Shown here: positions 1 to 8,979 of the stretch, piece after piece
How positions within the stretch are numbered: the stretch's first letter is position 1
Layout of the letters: each line of letters begins with the position of its first letter
Assembly: GCA_021604525.1 (NCBI GenBank)
Contig: BQJD01000013.1
Coordinates: 1 to 64,000 of the forward strand
Reading direction: 5' to 3'
From: a marine bacterium B5-7
GTDB lineage: Bacteria; Pseudomonadota; Gammaproteobacteria; Arenicellales; CAJQKF01
Length of the DNA stretch: 64,000 nucleotides
The notes under the pieces: model-generated
Told to the model about the DNA's origin: nothing
The model's database searches: none
Seen by the model: the letters and a program-made list of their open reading frames with translations, nothing else
Program-made: the position numbers and the translations under genes

Positions 1-24
1 GTTGGCGAGCACCTTGTTAATTGA
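1..24 (+). CDS. 3' end of an unseen upstream gene
   Basis: The first frame reads V-G-E-H-L-V-N and stops at TGA 22-24, overlapping the TTG start of the next gene in a TTGA arrangement. This is how a translationally coupled upstream gene would end. Only eight codons are visible, so the product cannot be named and the call rests mainly on the overlap geometry. Confidence 0.3.
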   Translation, partial: VGEHLVN

Positions 25-740
25 GTAATCCCGTCTTATCAATTGTTGTGCCGGCATTCAACGAAGAGCGACGGGTGAGTGACTCGTTGGCAAAGATCAC
101 TGAATACCTTGCAACCCGTCAGTATTCTTCCGAGGTCATTGTTGTCGATGACGGCAGTACCGACCGGACGGCGTTAATAGTCCAGGATATGGCAGATGAA
201 GACGATCGTGTTCATCTCGTTCAAGCGGTTCACGGCGGTAAAGGCCATGCCTGCAAACAGGGTGTGTTGGCAAGTCATGGCGATTGGATATTTCTGTGCG
301 ATGCAGATTTGTCCATGCCGATTGCTGAGTTGTCGAAGTTTACCGATCGCTTCAATGATAATCAGCCAATCCTGATCGGATCGCGAGAAGTGGTCGGGGC
401 ATCACGGATCGATGAACCCGATCACCGTCATCTCATGGGGCGTGGATTTAATTGGCTGGTTCGTTCGATAGCCGTGAAGGGTATCGAGGATACCCAGTGT
501 GGCTTCAAGTGCTTTCGGCGGGATGTTGCGCTGAATGTATTCAGCCTGCAAACCATTCCAGGCTGGGGCTTTGATGTAGAGGTTTTATTTATTGCCCGTA
601 AACACGGTTATCCTGTCATCGAGATTCCGATCACATGGCAATACCAGGAACATAGCAAGGTTCGACCGGTGGTGGATGCTGTAAAAATGCTACGCGAGGT
701 ATGTCAGGTTCGTCTCAATGACTGGCGCGGTCGCTATTAG
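21..740 (+). CDS. Family 2 glycosyltransferase, ALG5/dolichyl-phosphate glucosyltransferase-like
   Basis: A 239-aa cytosolic GT-A glycosyltransferase. The N-terminus has the family-2 core SIVVPAFNEE followed by VIVVDDGSTD (nucleotide-sugar binding). The metal-binding DxD-like element is CDADLSMP near residue 94, and EDTQCGFKCFRR near residue 157 is typical of the polyprenyl-phosphate glucosyl- or mannosyltransferases related to ALG5 and GtrB. No membrane helices follow the catalytic domain, unlike GtrB. The start is TTG because an in-frame TAA lies directly before it and the preceding reading frame ends across it. By family, the role is transfer of glucose or a similar sugar to a polyprenyl phosphate for envelope glycans; the actual sugar cannot be read from sequence. 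Confidence 0.85.
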   Translation: MSNPVLSIVVPAFNEERRVSDSLAKITEYLATRQYSSEVIVVDDGSTDRTALIVQDMADEDDRVHLVQAVHGGKGHACKQGVLASHGDWIFLCDADLSMPIAELSKFTDRFNDNQPILIGSREVVGASRIDEPDHRHLMGRGFNWLVRSIAVKGIEDTQCGFKCFRRDVALNVFSLQTIPGWGFDVEVLFIARKHGYPVIEIPITWQYQEHSKVRPVVDAVKMLREVCQVRLNDWRGRY

Positions 741-825
741 CATACAAACTAGTGAAGAATCTAATTGTAGCGATGTGCGATTGAACCCAGGAACGATACA
801 TCTTGTATATTGATTGCAAATCGAA

Positions 826-2418
826 CTATATACGCAGGCGAAAACGTTGCAGTTTGCCGGATTCATTTCTTGGTAGTTCGGAGCAGAGCACCACTTGTCT
901 TGGATATTTGTACGATGCAATCTGTTCCTTGACGAAAGTTTGAATCATCTCAATAAAGCTGGACGGGTTATCCGGTTTACACCGAGGCACGACGAATGCC
1001 GTGACCACCTGACCACGTTCGGCATCGGGACAACCGATAACGGCGCATTCGACAATTTGGGGATGTTCCAATAAAACGTTTTCGACTTCGATCCCCGATA
1101 TGTTGTAGCCTGACGAGATAATCATGTCGTCGACTCGGGTATGGTAATAGACATAACCGTCGCTATCCATGGAACAGGCGTCACCGGTGATATTCCATCC
1201 AAACCGAACGTAATCGCCTTGCCGGCTGTCGGCAAGATAACGACAACCGGTCGGGCCACGTACTGCCAGCCAACCGATCTCGCCATCGGGCAACTCCTCG
1301 CCATCGGCATTGATGATGGCCGCCGAGTAGCCCGGAATTGCTCGCCCAATCGCGCCGGTGCGCGCATCTCTGTCTGTCGATCCGATGAAGGCATGGAGCA
1401 TTTCTGTAGAGCCAAGCAGCTCCGTCATCTCGATACTGCTGGCTGTCTTCCATGCTTCCCGAACAGACACTGCCAGTGCCTCGCCTGAGGAAACAGTCAT
1501 TCGAAGTGAGGTGGTGTCGTAACTATCGATAAGTGGCGTCATCCGTTGATAAAACGTGGGTACCGTAAAACAAACAGTTGCCTTGAATCGTTCGATACCT
1601 TCGAGTAGCTGATCTGCCGAATAACGACCGTTTAACACGCTGGCTGCACCGGCATACAGTGGAAAGAACACCAGCCCACCGAGACCGAAGGTGAATGCCA
1701 GTGGCGATGTACCGATAAATACATCCTCTCGAGCGGGTTTGATTATCTTCTGGCCGACGGTTTCGCATACTGCGAGTACATCGCGATGAAAATGAATCGT
1801 TGCCTTGGGCTTTCCAGTTGTGCCTGAAGTGAAGCCAATCAGGGAGATATCGTTGCTTAGGGTCGGGCAAGTCGAGATTCCCGCTGGGTGCCGTTGCATG
1901 CGCGATTCAAGGTCACCGTTAATACCGTTGTATGTGACGATGGATAAAGAACTTGTAGAGTCGGATGCGATAGTCAACTCATCGATATAGCCGATATCAC
2001 ACACGGCAACGCTGGGCGCAGATAGTTCGATGATGGTCGACAATTCCGCGCTTTTCAAAAGCGTCATGGTAGTGACTGCAACCGCGCCGCATTTTTGCGT
2101 GGCCAGCCACGTGGCCACTACGGTTGGAGAGTTGGGACCGCGAATCAATACCCGGTTGCCGGGAACAATGCCGAAGTCATGAATCAGTACGGCGGTGATT
2201 TGATCCACGATGTCAGAGAGTTCCTTGTAACTCCATTTGATGTCGTTGGAGATTAACGCCGGACGCGAACCGTACCCTGACTCGATATGTTGATCGAGGA
2301 GTGCATAAACGCAGTTAAGTGGTTTACCGTCCTGGTAACATGCGGGGATATCCATCACCGGCCATGTCTTGCGATTCGGCAGACGCTCATTGACGAAACG
2401 ATCAATCTGGGCGGACAC
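826..2418 (-). CDS. Aryl-CoA ligase, benzoate/2-aminobenzoate-CoA ligase family
   Basis: An ANL-superfamily adenylate-forming enzyme of about 530 aa that would activate an aromatic or other carboxylic acid with ATP and CoA. The AMP-binding P-loop is FTSGTTGKPKATIHFH, the A5-type element is ELLGSTEMLHAF, and the hinge/C-terminal catalytic lysine region is PRNESGKLQR. The RGPNSP and TTMTLLKSAEL segments resemble 2-aminobenzoate-CoA ligases more than acetyl-CoA synthetases. The open frame extends to a TTG at 2466, but GTG 2418 gives an N-terminus (SAQIDRFVNERLP) matching the family and lies 18 bp after the stop of the upstream oxidoreductase. The pair forms an operon, so the acyl-CoA made here is probably the substrate of the neighbouring flavoenzyme (inference). 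Confidence 0.8.
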   Translation of the reverse strand: MSAQIDRFVNERLPNRKTWPVMDIPACYQDGKPLNCVYALLDQHIESGYGSRPALISNDIKWSYKELSDIVDQITAVLIHDFGIVPGNRVLIRGPNSPTVVATWLATQKCGAVAVTTMTLLKSAELSTIIELSAPSVAVCDIGYIDELTIASDSTSSLSIVTYNGINGDLESRMQRHPAGISTCPTLSNDISLIGFTSGTTGKPKATIHFHRDVLAVCETVGQKIIKPAREDVFIGTSPLAFTFGLGGLVFFPLYAGAASVLNGRYSADQLLEGIERFKATVCFTVPTFYQRMTPLIDSYDTTSLRMTVSSGEALAVSVREAWKTASSIEMTELLGSTEMLHAFIGSTDRDARTGAIGRAIPGYSAAIINADGEELPDGEIGWLAVRGPTGCRYLADSRQGDYVRFGWNITGDACSMDSDGYVYYHTRVDDMIISSGYNISGIEVENVLLEHPQIVECAVIGCPDAERGQVVTAFVVPRCKPDNPSSFIEMIQTFVKEQIASYKYPRQVVLCSELPRNESGKLQRFRLRI

Positions 2419-2435
2419 GTTCGCGGTTTTGGTCT

Positions 2436-3905
2436 TTATAGCGATGTTCCGTCCGCAGGCTTCCAATCGGGAGCAACCATTCGGCGTTTGCCATCACGAC
2501 TTTTGGTTATGCCGGGCTCGTCGCGATCGATCCGATCCCAGAGTTGGCAGGTAACCTGTTTGTGTTTCTGATCGAGACCTTCGCAGTAGTTTGTGTATTC
2601 ACACACCCTTATTTCACGGCCGTGGCCAGTTTCAAGCTTTAGTACCCAATCCGGATCCGCAAGACTCTGTCGTGCTGCCGCGACAACATCGGCAACTTCA
2701 TCAATGATTATTTTTTCTGCCATCTCAAAATTATGAACACCGCCAGCGCCCACTACTGGCGTGACGAAACCTGCATCCCGAACCGCTTTGCGAATTTTAT
2801 GGGTGGCGGCGAAGTTACGACCAAACGGCCCAAATTCATCAGAAAGATACTGGGGCATACATTCGTAACCACTCGGACCGGTATACGGATACGCAGCCTC
2901 ACCGAGGCGTGGCTGCTTGGCATCATCAAATTTACCGCCGCGTGACAGCGACAGAAAGTCCATGCCGGCACGGGCGAATTCAACGGCAAAAACGCATACG
3001 TCATCCACTGTGCTGCCGTTATCGATACATTCTTCGGCAAGAAATCGCGCACCAACCACAAACTTGTCAGATACACGCTGGCGAACCGACCGGAATACCT
3101 CAAGCGGCAGACGAACACGACTTTCGACACTACCACCGTAGCCATCGGCACGGGTATTCGATGCAGATAGAAACGAAGCCATGGTGTAGGCGTGGGCATA
3201 GTGAAGCTCGACACCATCCATACCGACAGCCTCGGCGCGTTCGGCTGCATCGGCGAAGAGGTCAGGAAGTACTTCAGGCAGATCGCGAACATGGGGCAGG
3301 TGCATGTCAGTGACTCGTTCACGATAGCCTCGTGTTAACGATTCAAAGTCGCGCGCCGTGAGAATGGAATCCAATGCATCATCACTCATATCAATCAATG
3401 CCTGCCGCACCACCGATTCGTCGGTATCAACGAGGTCGAGTTTATGACGAATATCATCGGTAATAGATAGAAACCTCGATAAGAATTTTTCACGGTTCGG
3501 GCGTCGTCGAATCGCAAGGAAGTCGATTAGCTGAATAAAAATTCGTGTGTCACCACTGCTTTCATGATGTATTCGTTCAACCAGTGTCGTCAGACCAGGC
3601 AAGAAACGGTCGTGCCCGATTCTCAGCAGTGGTCCCGATGGCACGTCGCGAATGCCGGTTGCCTCAATAACAATTGCAGCGGGTCGACCGCGGGCGAATC
3701 GTCCGTACCAGTCGAGTACGTCATCGGTTACATAGCCTTCTTCTGTTGCGCGCCACGGAACCATGGCTGGCACCCAGGTGCGGTTGCGCAGTTTTAACCG
3801 GCCACACTCAAGAGGTGAGAACAGCTTTGACGCCTCGATTTCCTCAATGTCGGGTATATGCCCTTCAGAGGCTTCCCAGCGAATGCGTTGAGCGGGTTTC
3901 CACAT
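2436..3905 (-). CDS. Old yellow enzyme-family NADH:flavin oxidoreductase
   Basis: An FMN-dependent TIM-barrel oxidoreductase of about 489 aa. LFSPLECGRLKLRNR is the usual N-terminal OYE strand, GVELHYAHAYTMASFLS is the HxxH/Y substrate-acid motif region, and VGAGGVHNFEMAEKII with DVVAAARQSLADPDWV is the FMN phosphate-binding end. The C-terminal tail carries Cys residues (CEYTNYCEGL), but no complete 4Fe-4S motif of the 2,4-dienoyl-CoA reductase type was recognised, and no second FAD/NAD domain follows. ATG 3905 is the chosen start; a TTG at 3959 would add 18 residues without helping the family alignment. The Old yellow half of 2-aminobenzoyl-CoA monooxygenase/reductase is the closest pathway analogy given the adjacent ligase, but the monooxygenase half is absent. 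Confidence 0.75.
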   Translation of the reverse strand: MWKPAQRIRWEASEGHIPDIEEIEASKLFSPLECGRLKLRNRTWVPAMVPWRATEEGYVTDDVLDWYGRFARGRPAAIVIEATGIRDVPSGPLLRIGHDRFLPGLTTLVERIHHESSGDTRIFIQLIDFLAIRRRPNREKFLSRFLSITDDIRHKLDLVDTDESVVRQALIDMSDDALDSILTARDFESLTRGYRERVTDMHLPHVRDLPEVLPDLFADAAERAEAVGMDGVELHYAHAYTMASFLSASNTRADGYGGSVESRVRLPLEVFRSVRQRVSDKFVVGARFLAEECIDNGSTVDDVCVFAVEFARAGMDFLSLSRGGKFDDAKQPRLGEAAYPYTGPSGYECMPQYLSDEFGPFGRNFAATHKIRKAVRDAGFVTPVVGAGGVHNFEMAEKIIIDEVADVVAAARQSLADPDWVLKLETGHGREIRVCEYTNYCEGLDQKHKQVTCQLWDRIDRDEPGITKSRDGKRRMVAPDWKPADGTSL

Positions 3906-4030
3906 GAATGTTTTATACGGATGTTTGTAAAGGTGAAGGCAAATTACACCTGTCAGCAATTCATGATCGCGACAGGCGAGAGGTTAAATGCACGGGTCGT
4001 TGTCGATCAACAGATTGGATTTTCATGCGC

Positions 4031-5797
4031 TTAGACATTACCCAATCCCGGGTTGCCTTTAACACCTTTTACCGTCGGCACATTTGCATCGACCTTATCG
4101 ATCACTTTACGATCACGCAGATATTCCGCCACCACATCCCATATGTCCGGCAGGTCGTCCGGCTGGGGGTTGACACTCGCCCATCCGGCAACCTTGTAGG
4201 TTTTCGATGGATCGACAGGTTTACCTTTGAGCTCCAGGTTGGAAATGCGACTGCCGATTGGTTCTGACGGATCAATCGTATATCGAAGACCGCCAACACG
4301 AACCATATCGCCACCCATTTGCAGATAGGGGTCGGGATTGAACAGGTTGTTGGCGATATCCTCGAGTACATCTTTCAATGTCTGTCCCGTCATGTCGGTT
4401 AGCGTCGACTTGGGATAGGTGATAGCGGTTTGATCCATCAACCGATCGAATGTAATGGGGTCACCGGGTAGCAGGCTCGTACCCCAGCGAAACCCCGGTG
4501 AGAATGCAATCTCGGCATCGCGTACATTCATCAACGCATCGACTATGACCTGATCGAATGTGCCGATGAAGTTACCGCGCCGATATAGTGTGACGTCAGT
4601 GACTGCAAGCTCTTCATTTAGACGATCATTATACGGTGCGCGGATAGTCTCGATCAGGCTCGACATCTCTGCATTCGGTTCGATGAGATTGGAAAAGATC
4701 GGCATCAGTTTGTACCGATAGTCCACGAGTCCACCACTGTTGACGTCGAGATCAAGGACGGAAAGGAATTTGCCGTTGGATCCCGAGTTGAATACCAACG
4801 TGCTGCCGCCAGGATTCTTGACCTGCGTTGGCGCGGGAACTCCGTCATGGGTATGTCCGCCCAGGATGATGTCCACACCGCTGACCCGACTGGCCATCTT
4901 GAGGTCCACGTCCATACCGTTGTGCGACAGTATCACCACCAGTTGCGCTCCCTTGGAACGGACTTCGTCGGCATATTTTTGCATCTGTTCGTCGCGAATC
5001 TGAAACGACCAGTCCTCCATTTTGTACCTGGGATTGGCAAGCGTGGAGTAGGGGAACGCCTGACCGATTATGCCGAGCTGAACCCCGTTGATGTCACGCA
5101 TTGTGTAGGGTTTGAAAACGTGGCCTGTTTCAGTATCGAAGGCGGGTGCATCCATAAACGCTGCTTCTTCTGTCAGCATGACGTTCTGGGCCAGAAATTC
5201 CGTAGATCCCGCTAATTCGTTATTGATGATATCGAGCACGCGATCCATTCCATATGTAAATTCCCAGTGCCCAGTCATTATTTCGACACCCAGCAATTTG
5301 GTTGCATCGACCATGTCCTGACCCTGGGTCCATAGCGAGGTGGCGGATCCTTGCCAGGTGTCACCACCATCCATCAACAGGGTTCGGTTAGGGCGAGAAT
5401 CGCGAAGCCTGTCAATCAGGGTTTTCAAGTGAGCGAAGCCGCCAACTTTACCGTAGTTTCGCGCTGCCTCGACAAAGTCGAGATAGGTGAACGCGTGTGC
5501 ACCAAGGGTGCCGGGTTGGATATCGAAATATTTTAGAAAATTTTCGCCAACCACATGGGGTGATTTGCCGAGGGCATCGCCGATACCGATGTTGTAATTG
5601 GGTTCGCGAAAATAGATTGGCAACAACTGTGCATGGCAGTCGGTGAAGTGCATCAGGGTTACGTTGCCGAATGGCGCCATCTCGTAGGGATCTGACGGTG
5701 CATTCGTATCGGCCATGAGACCGCGTGATCGCAAATCGAAACCGGCTGCGGACGCTGCCGCAAGCACTTGCATGAACTCTCTTCTTGACAGGCTCAT
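4031..5797 (-). CDS. soxB: Thiosulfohydrolase SoxB, Tat-exported
   Basis: SoxB hydrolyses SoxY-bound cysteine S-thiosulfonate and releases sulfate in the periplasmic Sox thiosulfate-oxidation pathway. This 588-aa protein begins with a twin-arginine signal (SRREFMQVLAAASAAG, R5-R6). It contains the di-manganese metallophosphatase ligand set: D53 and H55 in HFTDCHAQ, D146 in MDGGDTWQGS, the SoxB-typical TGHWEFTYG at 175-183, H292 in LSHNGMD, and GGHTHDG at 313-319. Length and the 5'-nucleotidase-like C-terminal domain agree with SoxB. No soxXYZACD genes lie in the window, so it is an orphan here. A generic 5'-nucleotidase is less likely because of the GHWEF motif and the Tat signal. Confidence 0.93.
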   Translation of the reverse strand: MSLSRREFMQVLAAASAAGFDLRSRGLMADTNAPSDPYEMAPFGNVTLMHFTDCHAQLLPIYFREPNYNIGIGDALGKSPHVVGENFLKYFDIQPGTLGAHAFTYLDFVEAARNYGKVGGFAHLKTLIDRLRDSRPNRTLLMDGGDTWQGSATSLWTQGQDMVDATKLLGVEIMTGHWEFTYGMDRVLDIINNELAGSTEFLAQNVMLTEEAAFMDAPAFDTETGHVFKPYTMRDINGVQLGIIGQAFPYSTLANPRYKMEDWSFQIRDEQMQKYADEVRSKGAQLVVILSHNGMDVDLKMASRVSGVDIILGGHTHDGVPAPTQVKNPGGSTLVFNSGSNGKFLSVLDLDVNSGGLVDYRYKLMPIFSNLIEPNAEMSSLIETIRAPYNDRLNEELAVTDVTLYRRGNFIGTFDQVIVDALMNVRDAEIAFSPGFRWGTSLLPGDPITFDRLMDQTAITYPKSTLTDMTGQTLKDVLEDIANNLFNPDPYLQMGGDMVRVGGLRYTIDPSEPIGSRISNLELKGKPVDPSKTYKVAGWASVNPQPDDLPDIWDVVAEYLRDRKVIDKVDANVPTVKGVKGNPGLGNV

Positions 5798-6005
5798 TTG
5801 ATCTTTCCCTCCGCAGGCTAAATGTTCAGTGCGTCAATCATGACAGTGTATAACTGTCTGTATTTCAAAGTCAGCTTGCCAAGACATTACACCACAGTGG
5901 CTGATCCATACATGACGTATGACTTAACTTATCAAAAATCTTTCTGTTGGTGGATAAAACTTGTTGTACAACGAAACGTGGATAGCTTATCCATGGATTG
6001 GGGGT

Positions 6006-7637
6006 TCACTTCGAGCTGGAGGCGATTTTCGACGCATATTCATTGAGAAGGGGTTCGACTTTTGATACGGGAACGCCGAGGTTGGATCCCCCGTATTCCG
6101 GCAGTATGGCGTTGTTTATCGCAACGAGACGCCCCTGATGGTTAAGAACCGGTCCGCCAGAACCTCCACTCGTCGTGTCGGCGTCGTATGCGATCGCCGC
6201 TCCACTTACCTGGCCGACAATGCCACGACTGGTTAGCGGGGATATTGCACCGCGTTCGGCAAGGGCGGTGGCGATGGACCAGAAATCGAGTTGCTCCGAG
6301 CGGATTCGATCGATAAATTCATCGTCCGTACGTGCCAGCAGCGCTCGAAGTCCGGTGGGGTAACCAAGCACAAATACTTCATCACCTGGCGATGGCAGGG
6401 TATCGGCAATTTCGATGGGGTGAATATTGTTGGTTATTCCACCGCATTGCAGCAATGCCAGATCCGCTGAATCGCTGGCTATCAGTGTGGCGATCTCGAA
6501 CGGTTCCGAAACACCTGGCAGATACCCGATGAAACGATTGATAACCGGTTCAAGGCCATCGTGCGTTAGTTCTTCATGGCGTTCATCATTTTCATAGGGA
6601 AGTGCGACATGCCGATTGGTAAGCAGAACGCCTTCATCATTGATCACGAATGCGGTGCCTGTAAAGAGATGTTCAACGACCGGTCCCTCGCCTTCAAGCG
6701 AGGTCAGCGGTGTGCCATCGCGGGTCACAAGCGGTCGTCCATCAGGTGTGACCAGGTAACGTAGTTTCTCACCCGATTCCTTATGGACATAGCTGTATGA
6801 ACCTTGCAGGAAAACGACTGCTGAAGAAGCGACCTGGACTATTTTGGCTGCAGCGCTATCGCGACTTTCAAGTTCCATGACTCGCTCACGAGTCGTTTTG
6901 AGTCCTTTATCGATATCTTCTCGAAGTGCGAGCCATTCCTCGCGCGAGATGTATTCGGTTTGTTGTTGCGATAGCCAGTTACGAACTGTCAACAGGTCTT
7001 GTTCGAAATCGCTGCGTAATGATCGACTGCTGTTCCACTGTGCAAATGTCGCGACAATGATTATTGCTAATGTGCCCAGTACGGAAACACGAAACAAACG
7101 TGTGGTTCGCCGAGACAGATCGCCGGTCATGTTGACTGCGAATCGTCTTAAAAATCCTCCGGATCTGCGTGTTTCGTGGCGTGTGCGTTTAACGCAATCA
7201 CTCAGCACATCCTTGAGTTCCGCCCGGTCTGTTGCAGTATCCGCAACATATGTATATCGAATAAGAACCGATGGATCTTCAATTTCGATTACGTCGGCAA
7301 GGCTCAATACGGCATTCATGACCCGAACACCATTGACCCGAACACCCGTGTCGCGTTTTGCTTCAATCTCGTAGGCATCACCGGCAGGGTGAAAGGTTGC
7401 CAGCACTGCCGGGTGATGGGTATCGATGTGTAAGTCAGTGATGAAGGTCTCGCTGCTAATTGGCGTTGTTTCATCGTCAACAGGATTCCCGGTCAGGTTA
7501 TCGACTGAGTCACCGCTAACCAGATGCATAGTCTGACCACCAAGCCGAGTTATCTGGCCGCGTCGAGAGCCTGAAAGATACACAAGCGAAGGCGTCGATG
7601 GTGGTCGTTGTCGGGACGGAAAAACCTTCATGCCCAA
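6006..7637 (-). CDS. Membrane-anchored trypsin-like serine protease with cytosolic FHA-like domain
   Basis: A 543-aa bitopic protein. Residues about 15-130 look like a forkhead-associated fold (graded beta segments with LSGSRRGQITRLGG and VRVNGVRV); the FHA call is by pattern only. One transmembrane helix spans about 182-200 (VSVLGTLAIIIVATFA). A helical, charged stalk spans 205-262, and a periplasmic S1C-type protease domain follows. The catalytic triad is visible as H343 (LTNRHVALP), D392 (DSADLALLQ) and S493 (TTSGGSGGPV). No PDZ domain follows, unlike DegP/DegS. The gene lies 52 bp downstream of a glycosyltransferase on the same strand. By architecture it could couple a cytosolic phospho-signal to periplasmic proteolysis, which is inference. 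Confidence 0.82.
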   Translation of the reverse strand: MGMKVFPSRQRPPSTPSLVYLSGSRRGQITRLGGQTMHLVSGDSVDNLTGNPVDDETTPISSETFITDLHIDTHHPAVLATFHPAGDAYEIEAKRDTGVRVNGVRVMNAVLSLADVIEIEDPSVLIRYTYVADTATDRAELKDVLSDCVKRTRHETRRSGGFLRRFAVNMTGDLSRRTTRLFRVSVLGTLAIIIVATFAQWNSSRSLRSDFEQDLLTVRNWLSQQQTEYISREEWLALREDIDKGLKTTRERVMELESRDSAAAKIVQVASSAVVFLQGSYSYVHKESGEKLRYLVTPDGRPLVTRDGTPLTSLEGEGPVVEHLFTGTAFVINDEGVLLTNRHVALPYENDERHEELTHDGLEPVINRFIGYLPGVSEPFEIATLIASDSADLALLQCGGITNNIHPIEIADTLPSPGDEVFVLGYPTGLRALLARTDDEFIDRIRSEQLDFWSIATALAERGAISPLTSRGIVGQVSGAAIAYDADTTSGGSGGPVLNHQGRLVAINNAILPEYGGSNLGVPVSKVEPLLNEYASKIASSSK

Positions 7638-7642
7638 AACCT

Positions 7643-7657
7643 CCCGCTATTGGCGGG
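7643..7657 (-). promoter_or_regulatory. Hairpin overlapping the protease ribosome-binding site
   Basis: On the minus strand CCCGC-CAATA-GCGGG forms a 5-bp GC hairpin. Its 3' arm overlaps the Shine-Dalgarno GGGAGG (7640-7645), which sits 6 nt before the ATG at 7637. It may limit translation of the protease, or be a weak terminator after the upstream glycosyltransferase. Only the inverted repeat and the overlap are seen. Confidence 0.35.
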
Positions 7658-7689
7658 TTTGATTGGCCTACTAATTAGACGCATTAGTG

Positions 7690-8931
7690 TCAGCTTGGTT
7701 CATGGTCTTCATGCTGATTCCGCCGGTCATTGTCTTGCGCAGAGCATTGAGTGGCAGAATTGACCAAGGTTGTGGCAAGCAGCTCGAATTCTGCATCACA
7801 TTCCGATAGGGGGTGTCGGTCAGAAAATTCGGCTGCGTTGCGATGTATTGCGTCGTTCTCAAGTGCCGCTTGAACCATTTCCTTATAGTTATGTCGGGCA
7901 GGATCCGGATGAGCGGCAAACGCCAGTGACGTGGTTGCCAGTTGTTTTGCCAGCATGAGTTGTTCAACAAACAGCGGCGTGATAATCGGTGCGACGCCGC
8001 ATCGAAGAACCCGTGCTACAGAGCCATGACCGCCATGCATAATGATAACTCGACATTGACCCGCGACCTCATCAATATTGACATGTCGCTTGGTGACGAC
8101 AATATTGCTGAATCCATGTTGCTGGTTAATATCGGCAGGCGCACCGGGTGCGACGATAAGTGTCGGATGTCCGAGTTTACCGAGCTGGCGAACCATTACC
8201 GGAAACTGTGGATAATCAGCATGCATGTAAACGAATACCGGTTCGCCTTTTCCACGCGGCCATTCGGGTGAACTGCCGGTAGTTAGTTGATTTGGCGTGC
8301 CCCAGTAATGTGTGTTGGATCGTTCTCCATAACTGTCCAGTTCCGGGTAGGTTGTCAGGAATACATCTTCATGCCCGAATAAATCGGCAAGCGATTCAAT
8401 GGGTTTGGCTGACGCGCTTAAAAGAACTGAATTGATGGAAGCAACCGCGATGGCTTCAGTTCGCCGAGTTGCTTCCTTGGCGCCTTTCTGTTCCCTGATA
8501 AAGGGTGGCAAAGGTGTCAATGCAGGTGGGACGATAAACGCCGAGCCTGTGACTGCCACCGATATTTCGGCACAGCGTGCGGCGATGATGGCTGCGGGGC
8601 TGTGGTCAACGACTATCAGATCTGTTTGCAGTAATTCGAACAGACGTTTCCATGCATTGACCAGAGCCTGGAGACCCTCCGGTTTGCGAAATCCGCAACG
8701 TAGGAGGACTTCGGCATAGCCGACTGCTGCAGTCCGTTCAATATTCAACTCCGCGACAGGCGCTTGTACAATGTCGAGATTCGCGGTCGTCGTATAGCGT
8801 GCGGCGCTGGTCACATCACGCGCAGCCAGGGTCACTGAATGCCCTGAATTCAGGAAGCGCCCGGCCAGGTCGCCCGGCACTTCAAGATGACCGCTGCCGC
8901 CACCCAGTTCCCAGCACAGCAGAATATTCAC
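7690..8931 (-). CDS. GT-B glycosyltransferase, UDP-glucosyltransferase/MGT-like
   Basis: A 413-aa protein of the GT1-like UDP-glycosyltransferase fold. The N-terminus has LLCWELGGGSGHLEVPGDLAGRF, a glycine-rich acceptor-domain loop followed by the SGHSVTLAARD strand. The C-terminal donor domain carries MHGGHGSVARVLRCGVAPI with downstream LFVEQLMLAKQL, equivalent to the HGG..S/T..E/DQ donor-binding signature of this family. No signal peptide or membrane helix is evident, so it is cytosolic or peripheral. The substrate is unknown; lipids and small aglycones are usual for the family. It is the middle gene of a same-strand group with a GNAT acetyltransferase upstream and the FHA-like protease downstream. 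Confidence 0.75.
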   Translation of the reverse strand: MNILLCWELGGGSGHLEVPGDLAGRFLNSGHSVTLAARDVTSAARYTTTANLDIVQAPVAELNIERTAAVGYAEVLLRCGFRKPEGLQALVNAWKRLFELLQTDLIVVDHSPAAIIAARCAEISVAVTGSAFIVPPALTPLPPFIREQKGAKEATRRTEAIAVASINSVLLSASAKPIESLADLFGHEDVFLTTYPELDSYGERSNTHYWGTPNQLTTGSSPEWPRGKGEPVFVYMHADYPQFPVMVRQLGKLGHPTLIVAPGAPADINQQHGFSNIVVTKRHVNIDEVAGQCRVIIMHGGHGSVARVLRCGVAPIITPLFVEQLMLAKQLATTSLAFAAHPDPARHNYKEMVQAALENDAIHRNAAEFSDRHPLSECDAEFELLATTLVNSATQCSAQDNDRRNQHEDHEPS

Positions 8932-8979
8932 GTTACCTGGATAGATTTTTATTGTCTGTGTTGTCGAATGACTGATGAC

